DNA of 58,513 nucleotides from Lachnospiraceae bacterium (GTDB lineage Bacteria; Bacillota; Clostridia; Lachnospirales; Lachnospiraceae): NCBI GenBank assembly GCA_016293925.1, contig JAEDCX010000005.1:1-58513 (forward strand), written 5' to 3'. Every line of letters starts with the position of its first letter. Position 1 is the first letter of the stretch. Below the pieces are notes generated by a model. That model saw nothing but the letters and a program-made list of their open reading frames with translations, was not told the DNA's origin and did no database searches. Of this stretch, positions 51,627 through 58,513 are shown in pieces. Made by a program: the position numbers and the translations under genes.

Positions 51627-52046
51627 TCAATCTGATTCCGCAGCATCCAGACACATCCCGGCAAGGATACGATAGAATTCCGGAAGTTCCACATCCACAC
51701 GGATCGGGGATCCCTGGGCATTCAGGAAACAATGGGAAGAATTCCCTTCAAAAACAACTTCCCCGTTCTCCCGCTTCATGATGTATGCAAGCTTGAGGCG
51801 GATTCCTCTGAATTCCTCCACCCGGACATCAATATAGATCTCTTCCGGAAATGTGGTCGTCTTCTTATATTTGCAGTCCACGGTTACCACCGGCGAAATA
51901 ATGCCCATCTCCTCCAGTTTGTCGTAACCGAACCCGGTACTCTTCAGGAAATCCACTCTCGCCTCTTCCATCCACCGGATGTAGTTGGAGTGATGGGTAA
52001 TCCCCATCTTATCGGTTTCATAATATTGAACAGTATGCTTGTACAT
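51627..52046 (-). CDS. Acyl-CoA thioesterase, 4HBT/YbgC family
   Basis: 139-residue hotdog-fold protein. The family motif YYETDKMGITHHSNYIRWME carries the Asp and His of the active site near residues 12-19, followed by DFLKSTGFGYDKLEEMGI. It hydrolyses acyl-CoA or hydroxybenzoyl-CoA-like thioesters; the substrate is unknown. GGAGG lies 9 bases before the ATG. It is a single gene upstream of, and in the same direction as, the heat-shock operon. The 131 bases before it show nothing definite. Confidence 0.88.
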   Translation of the reverse strand: MYKHTVQYYETDKMGITHHSNYIRWMEEARVDFLKSTGFGYDKLEEMGIISPVVTVDCKYKKTTTFPEEIYIDVRVEEFRGIRLKLAYIMKRENGEVVFEGNSSHCFLNAQGSPIRVDVELPEFYRILAGMCLDAAESD

Positions 52047-52177
52047 AGATCGCTTCCTCCCTTACCTCCGCAGCCCGTAAACAGACCGGGCACGGCATCA
52101 TGATACGCCTTTGAAACAAGATACCATCGATTATACCATATTTCCCTCAGACAGGGAATGCCTATCTGCAGCTGCCA

Positions 52178-54379
52178 TCAATCCTTGAACCTCATCAGTT
52201 CTCCTGCTTCAAAGGTAAGGAATCCTTCGTCCGTCGGTCCATAATAGAAGAAATGTGTCAGTATAACAGTATCATCATCAAGAACATCAATCCAGTAGGA
52301 TAAATTCGGCAGTTCACCCTTCAGTTGCACGCAGGTTCCGTTGATAACGTCGTATCTGTAGAGATATCTCTCCGTACACAGAAACAGTTTTGTCCAATCA
52401 TGATTCGGTGATACCTGATACACCTGTTCACCCTCCGGAAGAACATCGGCAAATGAAATCTCTTTTCCATCGACTTCAAAATGAGTAAGCGGGGGTCCGG
52501 ATACATCATCAAAAAAGTGTCTCATCTCCTCTGTTTGAGGCTCCCTTTCCAACCAATAGACAGTTTCGAATACACGTCCGTCTTCTTCATGGGTTTTCGG
52601 AACGATTTCCACATACACAGTCTGACCGGTGGCATATTTTACTAGGAGATGATCTCTGTCAAACACTTTGAATGCAAGAAGTAACTGATTCTCCATATAC
52701 AGCTTAAGCTCGTCTGTGGAATAATCCGAGAAATACATTACCCAGCCATCCAGAAACCAGTAAGCATAAGTATCGTTTCCTTCACAAGCCACCTCAAGCG
52801 GATTGCCTTTTTGACATTCCTCCAGCCAGTGCTTAACATATTCGCTCTTTGTTACACTGATTCTCCGGTAGTCTCCGTTTTCTGTCTTATATCCGACCGA
52901 CACATATCCTCTCTCATCAATCAGTTCTATCCACAGGTAGTATTTTTTACCTGCACACTCATAGCCTTCCCATATTGCATACTCCGGGATCTCTTCTTCC
53001 GGCACAACCTGTTTTATATCCTGTTCAACAGCCATGGTCGTCAGGTATATTTCTCCCTGACGATATCGGAATCCCTCCCAATAGGACGGACAATAGAATT
53101 CTTCCGCATACATATATACAGTATCATCATGCAGTTCAATTCCATATGGTTCTTCCGGCAACGAAATCGCAGGACCAAAGGAACCATTTTCCGTGGAGTA
53201 TTTGTATAGTTTTGTTTCCGTAACGATCATCAGATTTCCCCGACAGGGAATGATCTGGTATATGACATCCGGATATTGTTCCAGAGGATCATCCTTTCCA
53301 TCGTCCAATGACATTCTGTGCAAAATATTACTGTCTGCGTAATAGAGATAGCCATCCATTTCGCATTTTGCTCCCCTTGCCACATAAGCAACGGTATCAT
53401 ATGTTTCATGACAGGAGTCTCTCCACTCCACAAGTTCCGGACGTTCAAATACATCTGCATATTCTTCCGGAATAATCCATGTCTCTGTTAACGTTCCTTC
53501 TTCCGGAAGGTATGTTACATAAGTAATCCTGTCACCCCTGGTTCGAAGTAAAAGCGTATTACAGTCTATTACCTTCATCTGCGCAACATCCAGTTCCAAC
53601 AGCAGCGGTTGCAGCTCATAGTTCCGGTAATCCGCATAATAGATAGAGCCGTCACTTGACTTAATGTAACAATACGTGTCATTTCCGGACATATCATATT
53701 GATAGTCTTCCCAACTAAATCGACCATTCTCACTTTTCTTGCTTGCTACGATCGGACGAATCAGAGATTCTCCTGATACGATTTGATGAATGGTCTGATT
53801 ATCATTGCTATATCCAACCCGCATAACACCATCTGCATCGGTATATAGAAAATAAACCGCGCTGCCATAGTGATAGGAGCAGAGTATTTCGTCCTCTGAT
53901 AGATCAAAGAGGCTCTGTGTGCGACGGTTTACATGATAAAGATTCGTAATCGCATCCCCATTGACAGCATTCTCTTCACAAGTCAGTCGGATATCATCCT
54001 CCCCGACAACTTCCAAATGAACCGGGAGATTATGATGTTCTACGACAAACTCAGACGCTTTCGAATCCAGCACTAATCTCATGGTTGCATTTGCGGTTGT
54101 GTAATATAGTACATTTCCTGTTCCCTTCATCTCGTTGATTACATCATGTGCGATAAAGTATTTCTGAACATCCGTTTCATCGCTATTCATACAATAAATC
54201 ACATTCTGATCATCGAAATATATTTTATCCCCTATCTTAACCTCTGTTTCAGGAAGCCTCACTATCGTAAGAACTTCATCGATTTCAGAATCATCAACGG
54301 ACTTATGCGCTTTCCCACACGCCGCGAAAAGCACGGAACACAAAACACAAATCCATATCAACCCGGCCTTTTTCATCAT
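52178..54379 (-). CDS. Large lipoprotein, probably a beta-propeller (DUF5050-like)
   Basis: 733 residues with signal peptide MMKKAGLIWICVLCSVLFAA and lipobox FAAC. The mature part is a long series of strand pairs with recurrent aromatic-Asp-Gly turns (SSDGSIYYADYRNYELQPLL, DGYLYYADSNILHRMS, DTVYMYAEEFYCP), the look of propeller blades seen in DUF5050-type proteins. I recognise no enzyme motif. The role is surface-located and unknown. GGGGA lies 6 bases before the first ATG. The gene 12 bases upstream encodes a related, shorter and possibly broken protein. Confidence 0.75.
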   Translation of the reverse strand: MMKKAGLIWICVLCSVLFAACGKAHKSVDDSEIDEVLTIVRLPETEVKIGDKIYFDDQNVIYCMNSDETDVQKYFIAHDVINEMKGTGNVLYYTTANATMRLVLDSKASEFVVEHHNLPVHLEVVGEDDIRLTCEENAVNGDAITNLYHVNRRTQSLFDLSEDEILCSYHYGSAVYFLYTDADGVMRVGYSNDNQTIHQIVSGESLIRPIVASKKSENGRFSWEDYQYDMSGNDTYCYIKSSDGSIYYADYRNYELQPLLLELDVAQMKVIDCNTLLLRTRGDRITYVTYLPEEGTLTETWIIPEEYADVFERPELVEWRDSCHETYDTVAYVARGAKCEMDGYLYYADSNILHRMSLDDGKDDPLEQYPDVIYQIIPCRGNLMIVTETKLYKYSTENGSFGPAISLPEEPYGIELHDDTVYMYAEEFYCPSYWEGFRYRQGEIYLTTMAVEQDIKQVVPEEEIPEYAIWEGYECAGKKYYLWIELIDERGYVSVGYKTENGDYRRISVTKSEYVKHWLEECQKGNPLEVACEGNDTYAYWFLDGWVMYFSDYSTDELKLYMENQLLLAFKVFDRDHLLVKYATGQTVYVEIVPKTHEEDGRVFETVYWLEREPQTEEMRHFFDDVSGPPLTHFEVDGKEISFADVLPEGEQVYQVSPNHDWTKLFLCTERYLYRYDVINGTCVQLKGELPNLSYWIDVLDDDTVILTHFFYYGPTDEGFLTFEAGELMRFKD

Positions 54380-54391
54380 ACTTGTCCCCTT

Positions 54392-54910
54392 TTATTTTTG
54401 TAGCCACAATCCAGACATGTTTTTCCCGAATATCGATGGGAATAATCTGTCGATGTTGACATCATGTACCCCCACACACATTCCTGTCAAAAAAAAGAGA
54501 TACTCGTCATTTCCCACGATTTCCTTTATGGTTGCATTCGCTTGATACACATATTCATCACTTTTTCCGCTATAATCAGTTTTTCTAATCTCTCCCGAAT
54601 AATCTGAATAATAAACGCAATTGTCTGCTGCATAATAAGAACTGATTCCTGTTTTGTATACTGTAAGGGTTGAGAAATCACCATTCAGCCAATACTGTAA
54701 CGTTCCATCTCCTTCAAGCGACCAAACATAATCTTGATCTAAAACATAATGATATACAAACTCTTTTCGTTCCTTGGCAAATGATAAGTATGATATCTCA
54801 TCAATTTCCTTTTCAAATATCCTCTCATCAGTCACAATCTTTCCGTTTTCCCAGATGGCGTTAGTATCATCAACAGCATATGCATTTATGTCACTGATAA
54901 TAATACTCAT
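54392..54910 (-). CDS. Propeller-like protein, probably the frameshifted 3' part of an exported protein
   Basis: 172 residues from the ATG at 54910, with strand-turn repeats like the next gene (SSYYAADNCVYYSDYSGEIR, KIVTDERIFEKEIDEISYL). This ATG has no ribosome site. Upstream, a GTG at 54955-54957 with GAGAGG 8 bases before it opens a 15-codon frame that ends in the T7 tract (54912-54918) with TAA overlapping this ATG. One extra T would fuse the two into a protein starting MTKGTKFLSRTIEFFLMS and then IIISDINAYA, a plausible signal peptide with an AxA-like site. So either a decayed gene, a phase-variable tract or a base error. Confidence 0.6.
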   Translation of the reverse strand: MSIIISDINAYAVDDTNAIWENGKIVTDERIFEKEIDEISYLSFAKERKEFVYHYVLDQDYVWSLEGDGTLQYWLNGDFSTLTVYKTGISSYYAADNCVYYSDYSGEIRKTDYSGKSDEYVYQANATIKEIVGNDEYLFFLTGMCVGVHDVNIDRLFPSIFGKNMSGLWLQK

Positions 54911-54984
54911 TAAAAAAACTCGATTGTCCGGCTTAGAAATTTTGTCCCCTTTGTCACATCGGTTTCCTCTCTTTCTGTATGTTT

Positions 54985-55006
54985 TGTACTATGCTAATAT
55001 AGTACA
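54985..55006. promoter_or_regulatory. Operator-like dyad over the -10
   Basis: TGTACTAT-N6-ATAGTACA, a perfect 8-bp inverted repeat spanning the -10 of the promoter at 54996-55024. The shape and place suit a repressor dimer; no regulator gene is adjacent and I do not assign a family. Confidence 0.5.
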
Positions 55007-55024
55007 TAAGAAACAAAACGTCAA
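54996..55024 (-). promoter_or_regulatory. Promoter of the two propeller-like genes
   Basis: Minus strand TTGACG (55019-55024), 17 bases, TATATT (54996-55001). A GAGAGG and GTG start follow about 40 bases downstream of the -10. Confidence 0.7.
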
Positions 55025-55179
55025 GCACTCTCTTCTATTACTTTTTCATACTGGAGAATTTTTACTATTTGCTTCAACAAAACAACTCATTCTGTACTTA
55101 ACGTGTATTCACAATGTGGTTCCAATGTCGATAAATCCTTTATGCTTGATGCGTGATAATACATAATATCCTCTCCGTA

Positions 55180-55353
55180 AAATTCCTATTTATCCAAGCG
55201 GTGCCCATTCGCATTCCGCTTCGCTGCATGCTCATGACGCGCTGTCGCGCTATGCATCCAGCCCGATATTCAGCCGTTTGTGAGCAAGCTCCCACGGCTG
55301 ATTTCGTCCTGTCTGCGCACCGCTCGTAGAAACGCGCAAATTCCTATTTTATT
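55180..55353. repeat. GC-rich structured element between direct repeats (MITE- or ncRNA-like)
   Basis: A GC-rich block in an AT-rich gap. It is bounded by near-identical direct repeats AAATTCCTATTTAT (55180-55193) and AAATTCCTATTTTAT (55338-55352). Just inside lie inverted ends AGCGGTGC (55197-55204) and GCACCGCT (55317-55324). The interior folds into hairpins, including CAGCCGT/ACGGCTG with GAGC-AA-GCTC at its tip. No open frame of note. It looks like a small non-autonomous element or a structured RNA. The remainder of 54958-55406 holds the promoter, the hairpin at 55354 and nothing else I can support. Confidence 0.4.
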
Positions 55354-55396
55354 AACAATCGAGTTTGGGCTTGGAATAGTCTCAAACTCGATTGTT
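55354..55396 (-). terminator. Strong hairpin after the MATE fragment
   Basis: AACAATCGAGTTTG (55354-55367) and CAAACTCGATTGTT (55383-55396) form a 14-bp perfect stem (two further pairs inside). It lies 10 bases after the MATE stop. The following T content is weak on either strand, so termination is uncertain. Its 12-mer AAACTCGATTGT recurs at 54916-54927. Confidence 0.5.
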
Positions 55397-55406
55397 TTAT
55401 AAAGAT

Positions 55407-56063
55407 TTATGATGTTTTTGTTACACTCCAGGGTTCTTTTCTATAAAATGAGATTGAAAGGATTGTAGCAATTGTCCAACCAATGGGCCAGGCACACCAG
55501 ATACCAGTCGCTCCAAGGGCAGTATGTGAAAAAACATATGCCAAAGTAACACGTAAGATTAAATCAGTAAACGTTGCAATCATGAAGTATTTCATCATTC
55601 CAGCTCCCCTAAGTATTCCGTCAGCTACAAGTTTGGCAGACACTACAAAATAAAAAGGCGAGAGGATTCTAAGAAACATGATGCCGGTGTGCATTGCTAA
55701 AGGTGTTGGGGATTCTAAAAATAATCGTAGGCATATTTTCCCACCAAGGAAATAGAGGATAAACAACGGAAGACTAAGCATCCAGACCATTTTTATTCCA
55801 GCTTTAAATCCCTCTTTTATTCTCGTCATTTTTAAGGCACCAAGATTTTGCGAGGCGTAATTTGATATACCATTGCCCAGTGTGGTAAATGAAGTGATTA
55901 CCAGATTGTTGAGCTTAACTGAAGCAGAATATCCGGCCATTACAGGTGCGCCAAAGCCATTTATAATTCCTTGAATAACAATATTACCAAATGAAATAAA
56001 GCTTTGCTGAAGTGTGCTTGGGACTGCAATTATAATAATTTGCTTAAGCAATTCAATATTGAA
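55407..56063 (-). pseudogene. MATE-family efflux transporter, 3' part, cut by an IS21-type insertion
   Basis: About 219 residues of the C-terminal half of a MATE transporter (normally ~450). FNIELLKQI with IAVPSTLQQSFISFGNIVIQ opens the second six-helix half, then GNGISNYASQNLGA and five further membrane segments run to the natural C-terminus. Homology begins exactly at 56063, where the IS end (plus-strand TG at 56064) abuts. The extra 20 residues of the open frame (up to 56123) are IS sequence. The 5' half should lie beyond the other IS end, outside the window. Confidence 0.85.
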
Positions 56064-56140
56064 TGCGTATTCCGCTTGAACGGAACAGCCTGCACGCTTC
56101 AGCGGGAAGGCTGTCCGCTCCAAACGGGAAGTTTTTTAAG

Positions 56141-56899
56141 TTACACTGGATTACGCATGTTCTTGCCATTTAGTTCAAGGCGGAACGCCTTGTGAACCAT
56201 TCTATCAAGACATGCATCTGCATAGGTGTTATCTGCAAACAGATCATACCAGGACTTAACCGGTAACTGAGATACGATGATGGTTGATTTTTGACTATCT
56301 CTGCTGTCAATGACTTCAAAGAAGTCTCGACATTTATCCAGATCAAGATCCATCAATCCGAAGTCATCAATTACTAACAGATCCAAGCGTGCCATATGGT
56401 TGACATACTCCAGATAGGTACCTTTGATACGAGCCTGATCCATTTCGCTCATCATGGTGTTTGCCCTGATATACTTAACTGTCTTGAACTGCCTAATGGC
56501 AGCAACACACAATGCATTTGATAAATAAGATTTTCCTGCTCCTGTGGCTCCTGTAATAAGAAGGTTTCTTCCTTCGTCCAGCCATTTACAGGTAGCTAAC
56601 TGTTCAATGGTCGCTGTATCCAACTGTCTGTCAGGCTCATAAATCGTATCATCAAAGGATGCCTGAGGATAACGAAGCGTTGCCTTTTTCAGAAACCGAT
56701 TGAACTTTTTGTTGAATCGTAACTCCCATTCAAAGTTTACGATATTTGAAAACCTTGTAAAAAAGCTTGTAAGGTCGATATTCGGATTGAGAAGCTGTTC
56801 CTCATAAGCTTCTGCCATACCTGACATTTTCATCTGCTTTAGACGGTCAATGATGACCATTTCTTCAGCGGTTATCTTATCTGTATTCATAGTATTCAC
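56141..56899 (-). CDS. istB: IS21-family transposition helper ATPase IstB
   Basis: 252-residue AAA+ protein. Walker A is ITGATGAGKSYLSNALC (~108-124), Walker B is LDLLVIDDFGLMDLD, and the sensor region is STIIVSQLPVKSW. It loads onto target DNA and directs the IstA transposase. It follows istA by two bases and appears full length, ending 77 bases before the IS terminus. Confidence 0.95.
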   Translation of the reverse strand: MNTMNTDKITAEEMVIIDRLKQMKMSGMAEAYEEQLLNPNIDLTSFFTRFSNIVNFEWELRFNKKFNRFLKKATLRYPQASFDDTIYEPDRQLDTATIEQLATCKWLDEGRNLLITGATGAGKSYLSNALCVAAIRQFKTVKYIRANTMMSEMDQARIKGTYLEYVNHMARLDLLVIDDFGLMDLDLDKCRDFFEVIDSRDSQKSTIIVSQLPVKSWYDLFADNTYADACLDRMVHKAFRLELNGKNMRNPV

Positions 56900-56901
56900 C
56901 T

Positions 56902-58461
56902 TTACTTGTAGAAGTCCTTTCCTCTGATGTTTTCATGAGTAGGAAGAGATCTTCCTCCAACGGAATCGATGCTATTCACAACGGTTCCAAGGACTCGTTT
57001 AAAGTAGGAATACTTGCAGGCGTGCATTTCTATACATTTGCGTGAAGCTTCCTCGACAATACCGTGAGGAACTGCCTTGCAGGAATGCAGGATACCTGCA
57101 CAGCTGTTATAAGCCTGTTCTTCGTGCTTTGCTGAACGTAACACTTGGTCAATCAGTTCAGCAGTATATTCGCCGTATGCAGAAGCCCAGCGGCGGTAAT
57201 AAGCACCATCACGAGCGTTTACTTCCTTGTAGAAGAGATGCTCGGGCTTCATATGACTGTCATCTGTGATGTACTTCGGAAAGTCTTTATAAGACCGCTT
57301 ATGCTTACAGATAAAGCGGTTGTTGCGGTCACAAATAAGAATCTCTGTAGGCGTTGCCTTTAGGATTGCAGGCTGTCCACGATATGTGTACAATACAGAG
57401 TAATAGTGGTCATCATACTCAAGATGATAGTTATCAGGAACTTTAAGAATGTATTTATAGTCGCATGTTGAATACTTATCGCCTGGCAGCGCTTTCATTT
57501 GCGGCTTGTCATACCTTAGGTAGGCATCCATTCGTGAACCAACTTTTTTCTGAAACTCGCGTCTGTTGATGTCCGCTATTATTTTTTGCGTCGCATCATT
57601 AAGTGCTTCGAGAGAGGTGTATATACCTTCTTTCAGCTTTTCAATCAGATGAGTTTCCAGATATCTGACATGATTCTCGACAGATGGTTTGCCCTTTGGT
57701 TTTCTTGCCGGAGGCGGAAGTATCACTACGTTATAGAATTCTTCAAGATCCTGGTATGCGGTATTAAGGATAAGTTCATCCTTGGTATGCTTAATAACCG
57801 CAGTTTTGCAGTTGTCAGGGACAAGATACCTTGGAACTGCATCATAATAAGTAATGGCATTGATTGTTCCCTGCATAAAGCTTGGAAGCTTTTCATCAGG
57901 GAAACATTCGGCATAAACAAGACTGCTCACACCAAGTGTGGTGGTAAATACATGAACTTTCTTTACTTCTCCGGTATGCGGATCTACAAGAAGTTCCGGC
58001 TGGTCCCCAACCCAGTCGATATACATCTTCTCACCGGGGATGCGTTCGACAGCCATAGCAACCTTATCACCACCATAATTCTTTTCTATGAATCGTTTGA
58101 AGTATTCATAGAACTGGGAACTCTGATAACCATTAGGATGTTCGCTTTTATAGTCTAGCCAGCAGTAAAACATATTTACCCGGCTTCCCTTAGCCATCAT
58201 CCTTTCATAGTAGAGTTCAAAATCAGGCATCGGAATGTTATCCTTCCTGATATTCTTTGGAGGATAGATAAGCTCCTCCGCCTGTGAGGGCTCCAGTTTG
58301 AGAAAATCCTCCCAGGATAGACCGGACTCTTTATACCGGTTCATGATCAGGTCTATGCCACTGTTACCAATGCCATAGCGTTGGCGAATTGTCGGATATG
58401 AAACCTTGTTGTTGCGCAATCCGATTACGCCAATGATTGTGTTGTAGTTGTGCATCATCAT
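56902..58461 (-). CDS. istA: IS21-family transposase IstA
   Basis: 519 residues. An N-terminal HTH (SYPTIRQRYGIGNSGIDLIM) precedes the DDE catalytic core with Asp in KMYIDWVGDQ, Asp in LVPDNCKTAV and Glu in KGKPSVENHV, all present, so it looks active. GGAG lies 3 bases before the first of three consecutive ATG codons. An inverted repeat at 58467-58490 overlaps this site. Confidence 0.95.
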   Translation of the reverse strand: MMMHNYNTIIGVIGLRNNKVSYPTIRQRYGIGNSGIDLIMNRYKESGLSWEDFLKLEPSQAEELIYPPKNIRKDNIPMPDFELYYERMMAKGSRVNMFYCWLDYKSEHPNGYQSSQFYEYFKRFIEKNYGGDKVAMAVERIPGEKMYIDWVGDQPELLVDPHTGEVKKVHVFTTTLGVSSLVYAECFPDEKLPSFMQGTINAITYYDAVPRYLVPDNCKTAVIKHTKDELILNTAYQDLEEFYNVVILPPPARKPKGKPSVENHVRYLETHLIEKLKEGIYTSLEALNDATQKIIADINRREFQKKVGSRMDAYLRYDKPQMKALPGDKYSTCDYKYILKVPDNYHLEYDDHYYSVLYTYRGQPAILKATPTEILICDRNNRFICKHKRSYKDFPKYITDDSHMKPEHLFYKEVNARDGAYYRRWASAYGEYTAELIDQVLRSAKHEEQAYNSCAGILHSCKAVPHGIVEEASRKCIEMHACKYSYFKRVLGTVVNSIDSVGGRSLPTHENIRGKDFYK

Positions 58462-58466
58462 AGCTC

Positions 58467-58490
58467 CTTTCGTATTTTTAACTACGAAAG
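58467..58490 (-). promoter_or_regulatory. Inverted repeat over the istA ribosome site
   Basis: CTTTCGTA (58467-58474), 8 bases, TACGAAAG (58483-58490). On the minus strand the second arm supplies the AAAG of the AAAGGAG ribosome site before istA, so the hairpin can hide it. It could equally be a DNA operator. Confidence 0.45.
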
Positions 58491-58513
58491 AACTATATCA
58501 TAAATATAAAACA

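Larger units (their letters stand above)
56064..58513 (-). mobile_element. IS21-family insertion sequence, one end visible
   Basis: Carries istA and istB in the usual order. The visible end begins TGCGTATTCCGC at 56064 and has the multiple terminal repeats typical of IS21: TCCGCTTGAACGG (56071-56083) and TCCGCTCCAAACGG (56114-56127). No matching end appears up to 58513, so the element continues out of the window and the target duplication cannot be checked. It interrupts a MATE gene. Confidence 0.9.

Noticed and set aside
55407..56123. A complete short MATE-like protein starting at 56123
   Set aside because: Its first 20 residues are encoded by the IS terminal repeats; only the part from 56063 is MATE.
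1..58513. CRISPR array, prophage or rRNA operon
   Set aside because: No regularly spaced repeats, phage structural genes or rRNA sequence were seen on either strand.

Overview
The window reads as a low-to-mid GC Gram-positive anaerobe of the class Clostridia, most likely a flagellated Lachnospiraceae (inference). The grounds are a type III glutamine synthetase, RNase J with YlbF, IreB-RuvX-DUF1292 synteny, a CdaA-CdaR-GlmM operon, an Mbl-FlgF-FlgG-FlgJ cluster, HrcA/CIRCE control of dnaK, lipobox proteins and AGGAGG-type ribosome sites. Nearly all genes lie on the minus strand and read towards base 1. Several true starts are TTG or GTG (recD2, rnj, ylbF, ftsE, grpE, hrcA).

Region by region. 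1-7050 is an accessory surface-sugar area: GDP-fucose genes (fcl, gmd), a divergent AraC regulator, a transglutaminase-like lipoprotein, a WYL-domain remnant, rfbD and a DUF3048 lipoprotein. 7177-16195 is a long minus-strand run: recD2, comFC, a YvyF-type flagellar zinc protein, two unknown membrane proteins, cdaA, cdaR, glmM, ptsH. 16372-19425 is mbl-flgF-flgG-flgJ. 19641-24618 is uvrB-uvrA behind a promoter with a LexA box. 24679-29916 is a cell-division unit: CdaR/PucR-type regulator, ftsE, ftsX, an EnvC-like M23 hydrolase and an S41 protease. 30033-33894 holds cvfB, tRNA-Gln(CTG), a CxxC lipoprotein and glnN with a structured leader.

34018-41041 is a conserved housekeeping block (ireB, ruvX, DUF1292, rnj, ylbF, a short MltG-like protein, trmR, a U32 protease/tRNA hydroxylation protein, mtaB). 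A divergent HPr-like gene lacking the phosphorylatable histidine follows. 41469-46403 holds thiI, an orphan LytTR regulator, nifS, rsmE and prmA. 46403-51552 is hrcA-grpE-dnaK-dnaJ with a CIRCE operator. 51627-54957 has a thioesterase and two propeller-like exported proteins, the upstream one apparently frameshifted in a poly-T tract. 55180-58513 is mobile: a GC-rich structured element, then an IS21-family element (istB/istA) inserted into a MATE transporter gene.

The less ordinary items are: a glnN leader with two hexaloop hairpins and a terminator/antiterminator overlap; promoter boxes shared by gmd and the transglutaminase lipoprotein on either side of the AraC gene; the homopolymer frameshift at 54912-54918; the His-less HPr-like protein; and an inverted repeat over the istA ribosome site.
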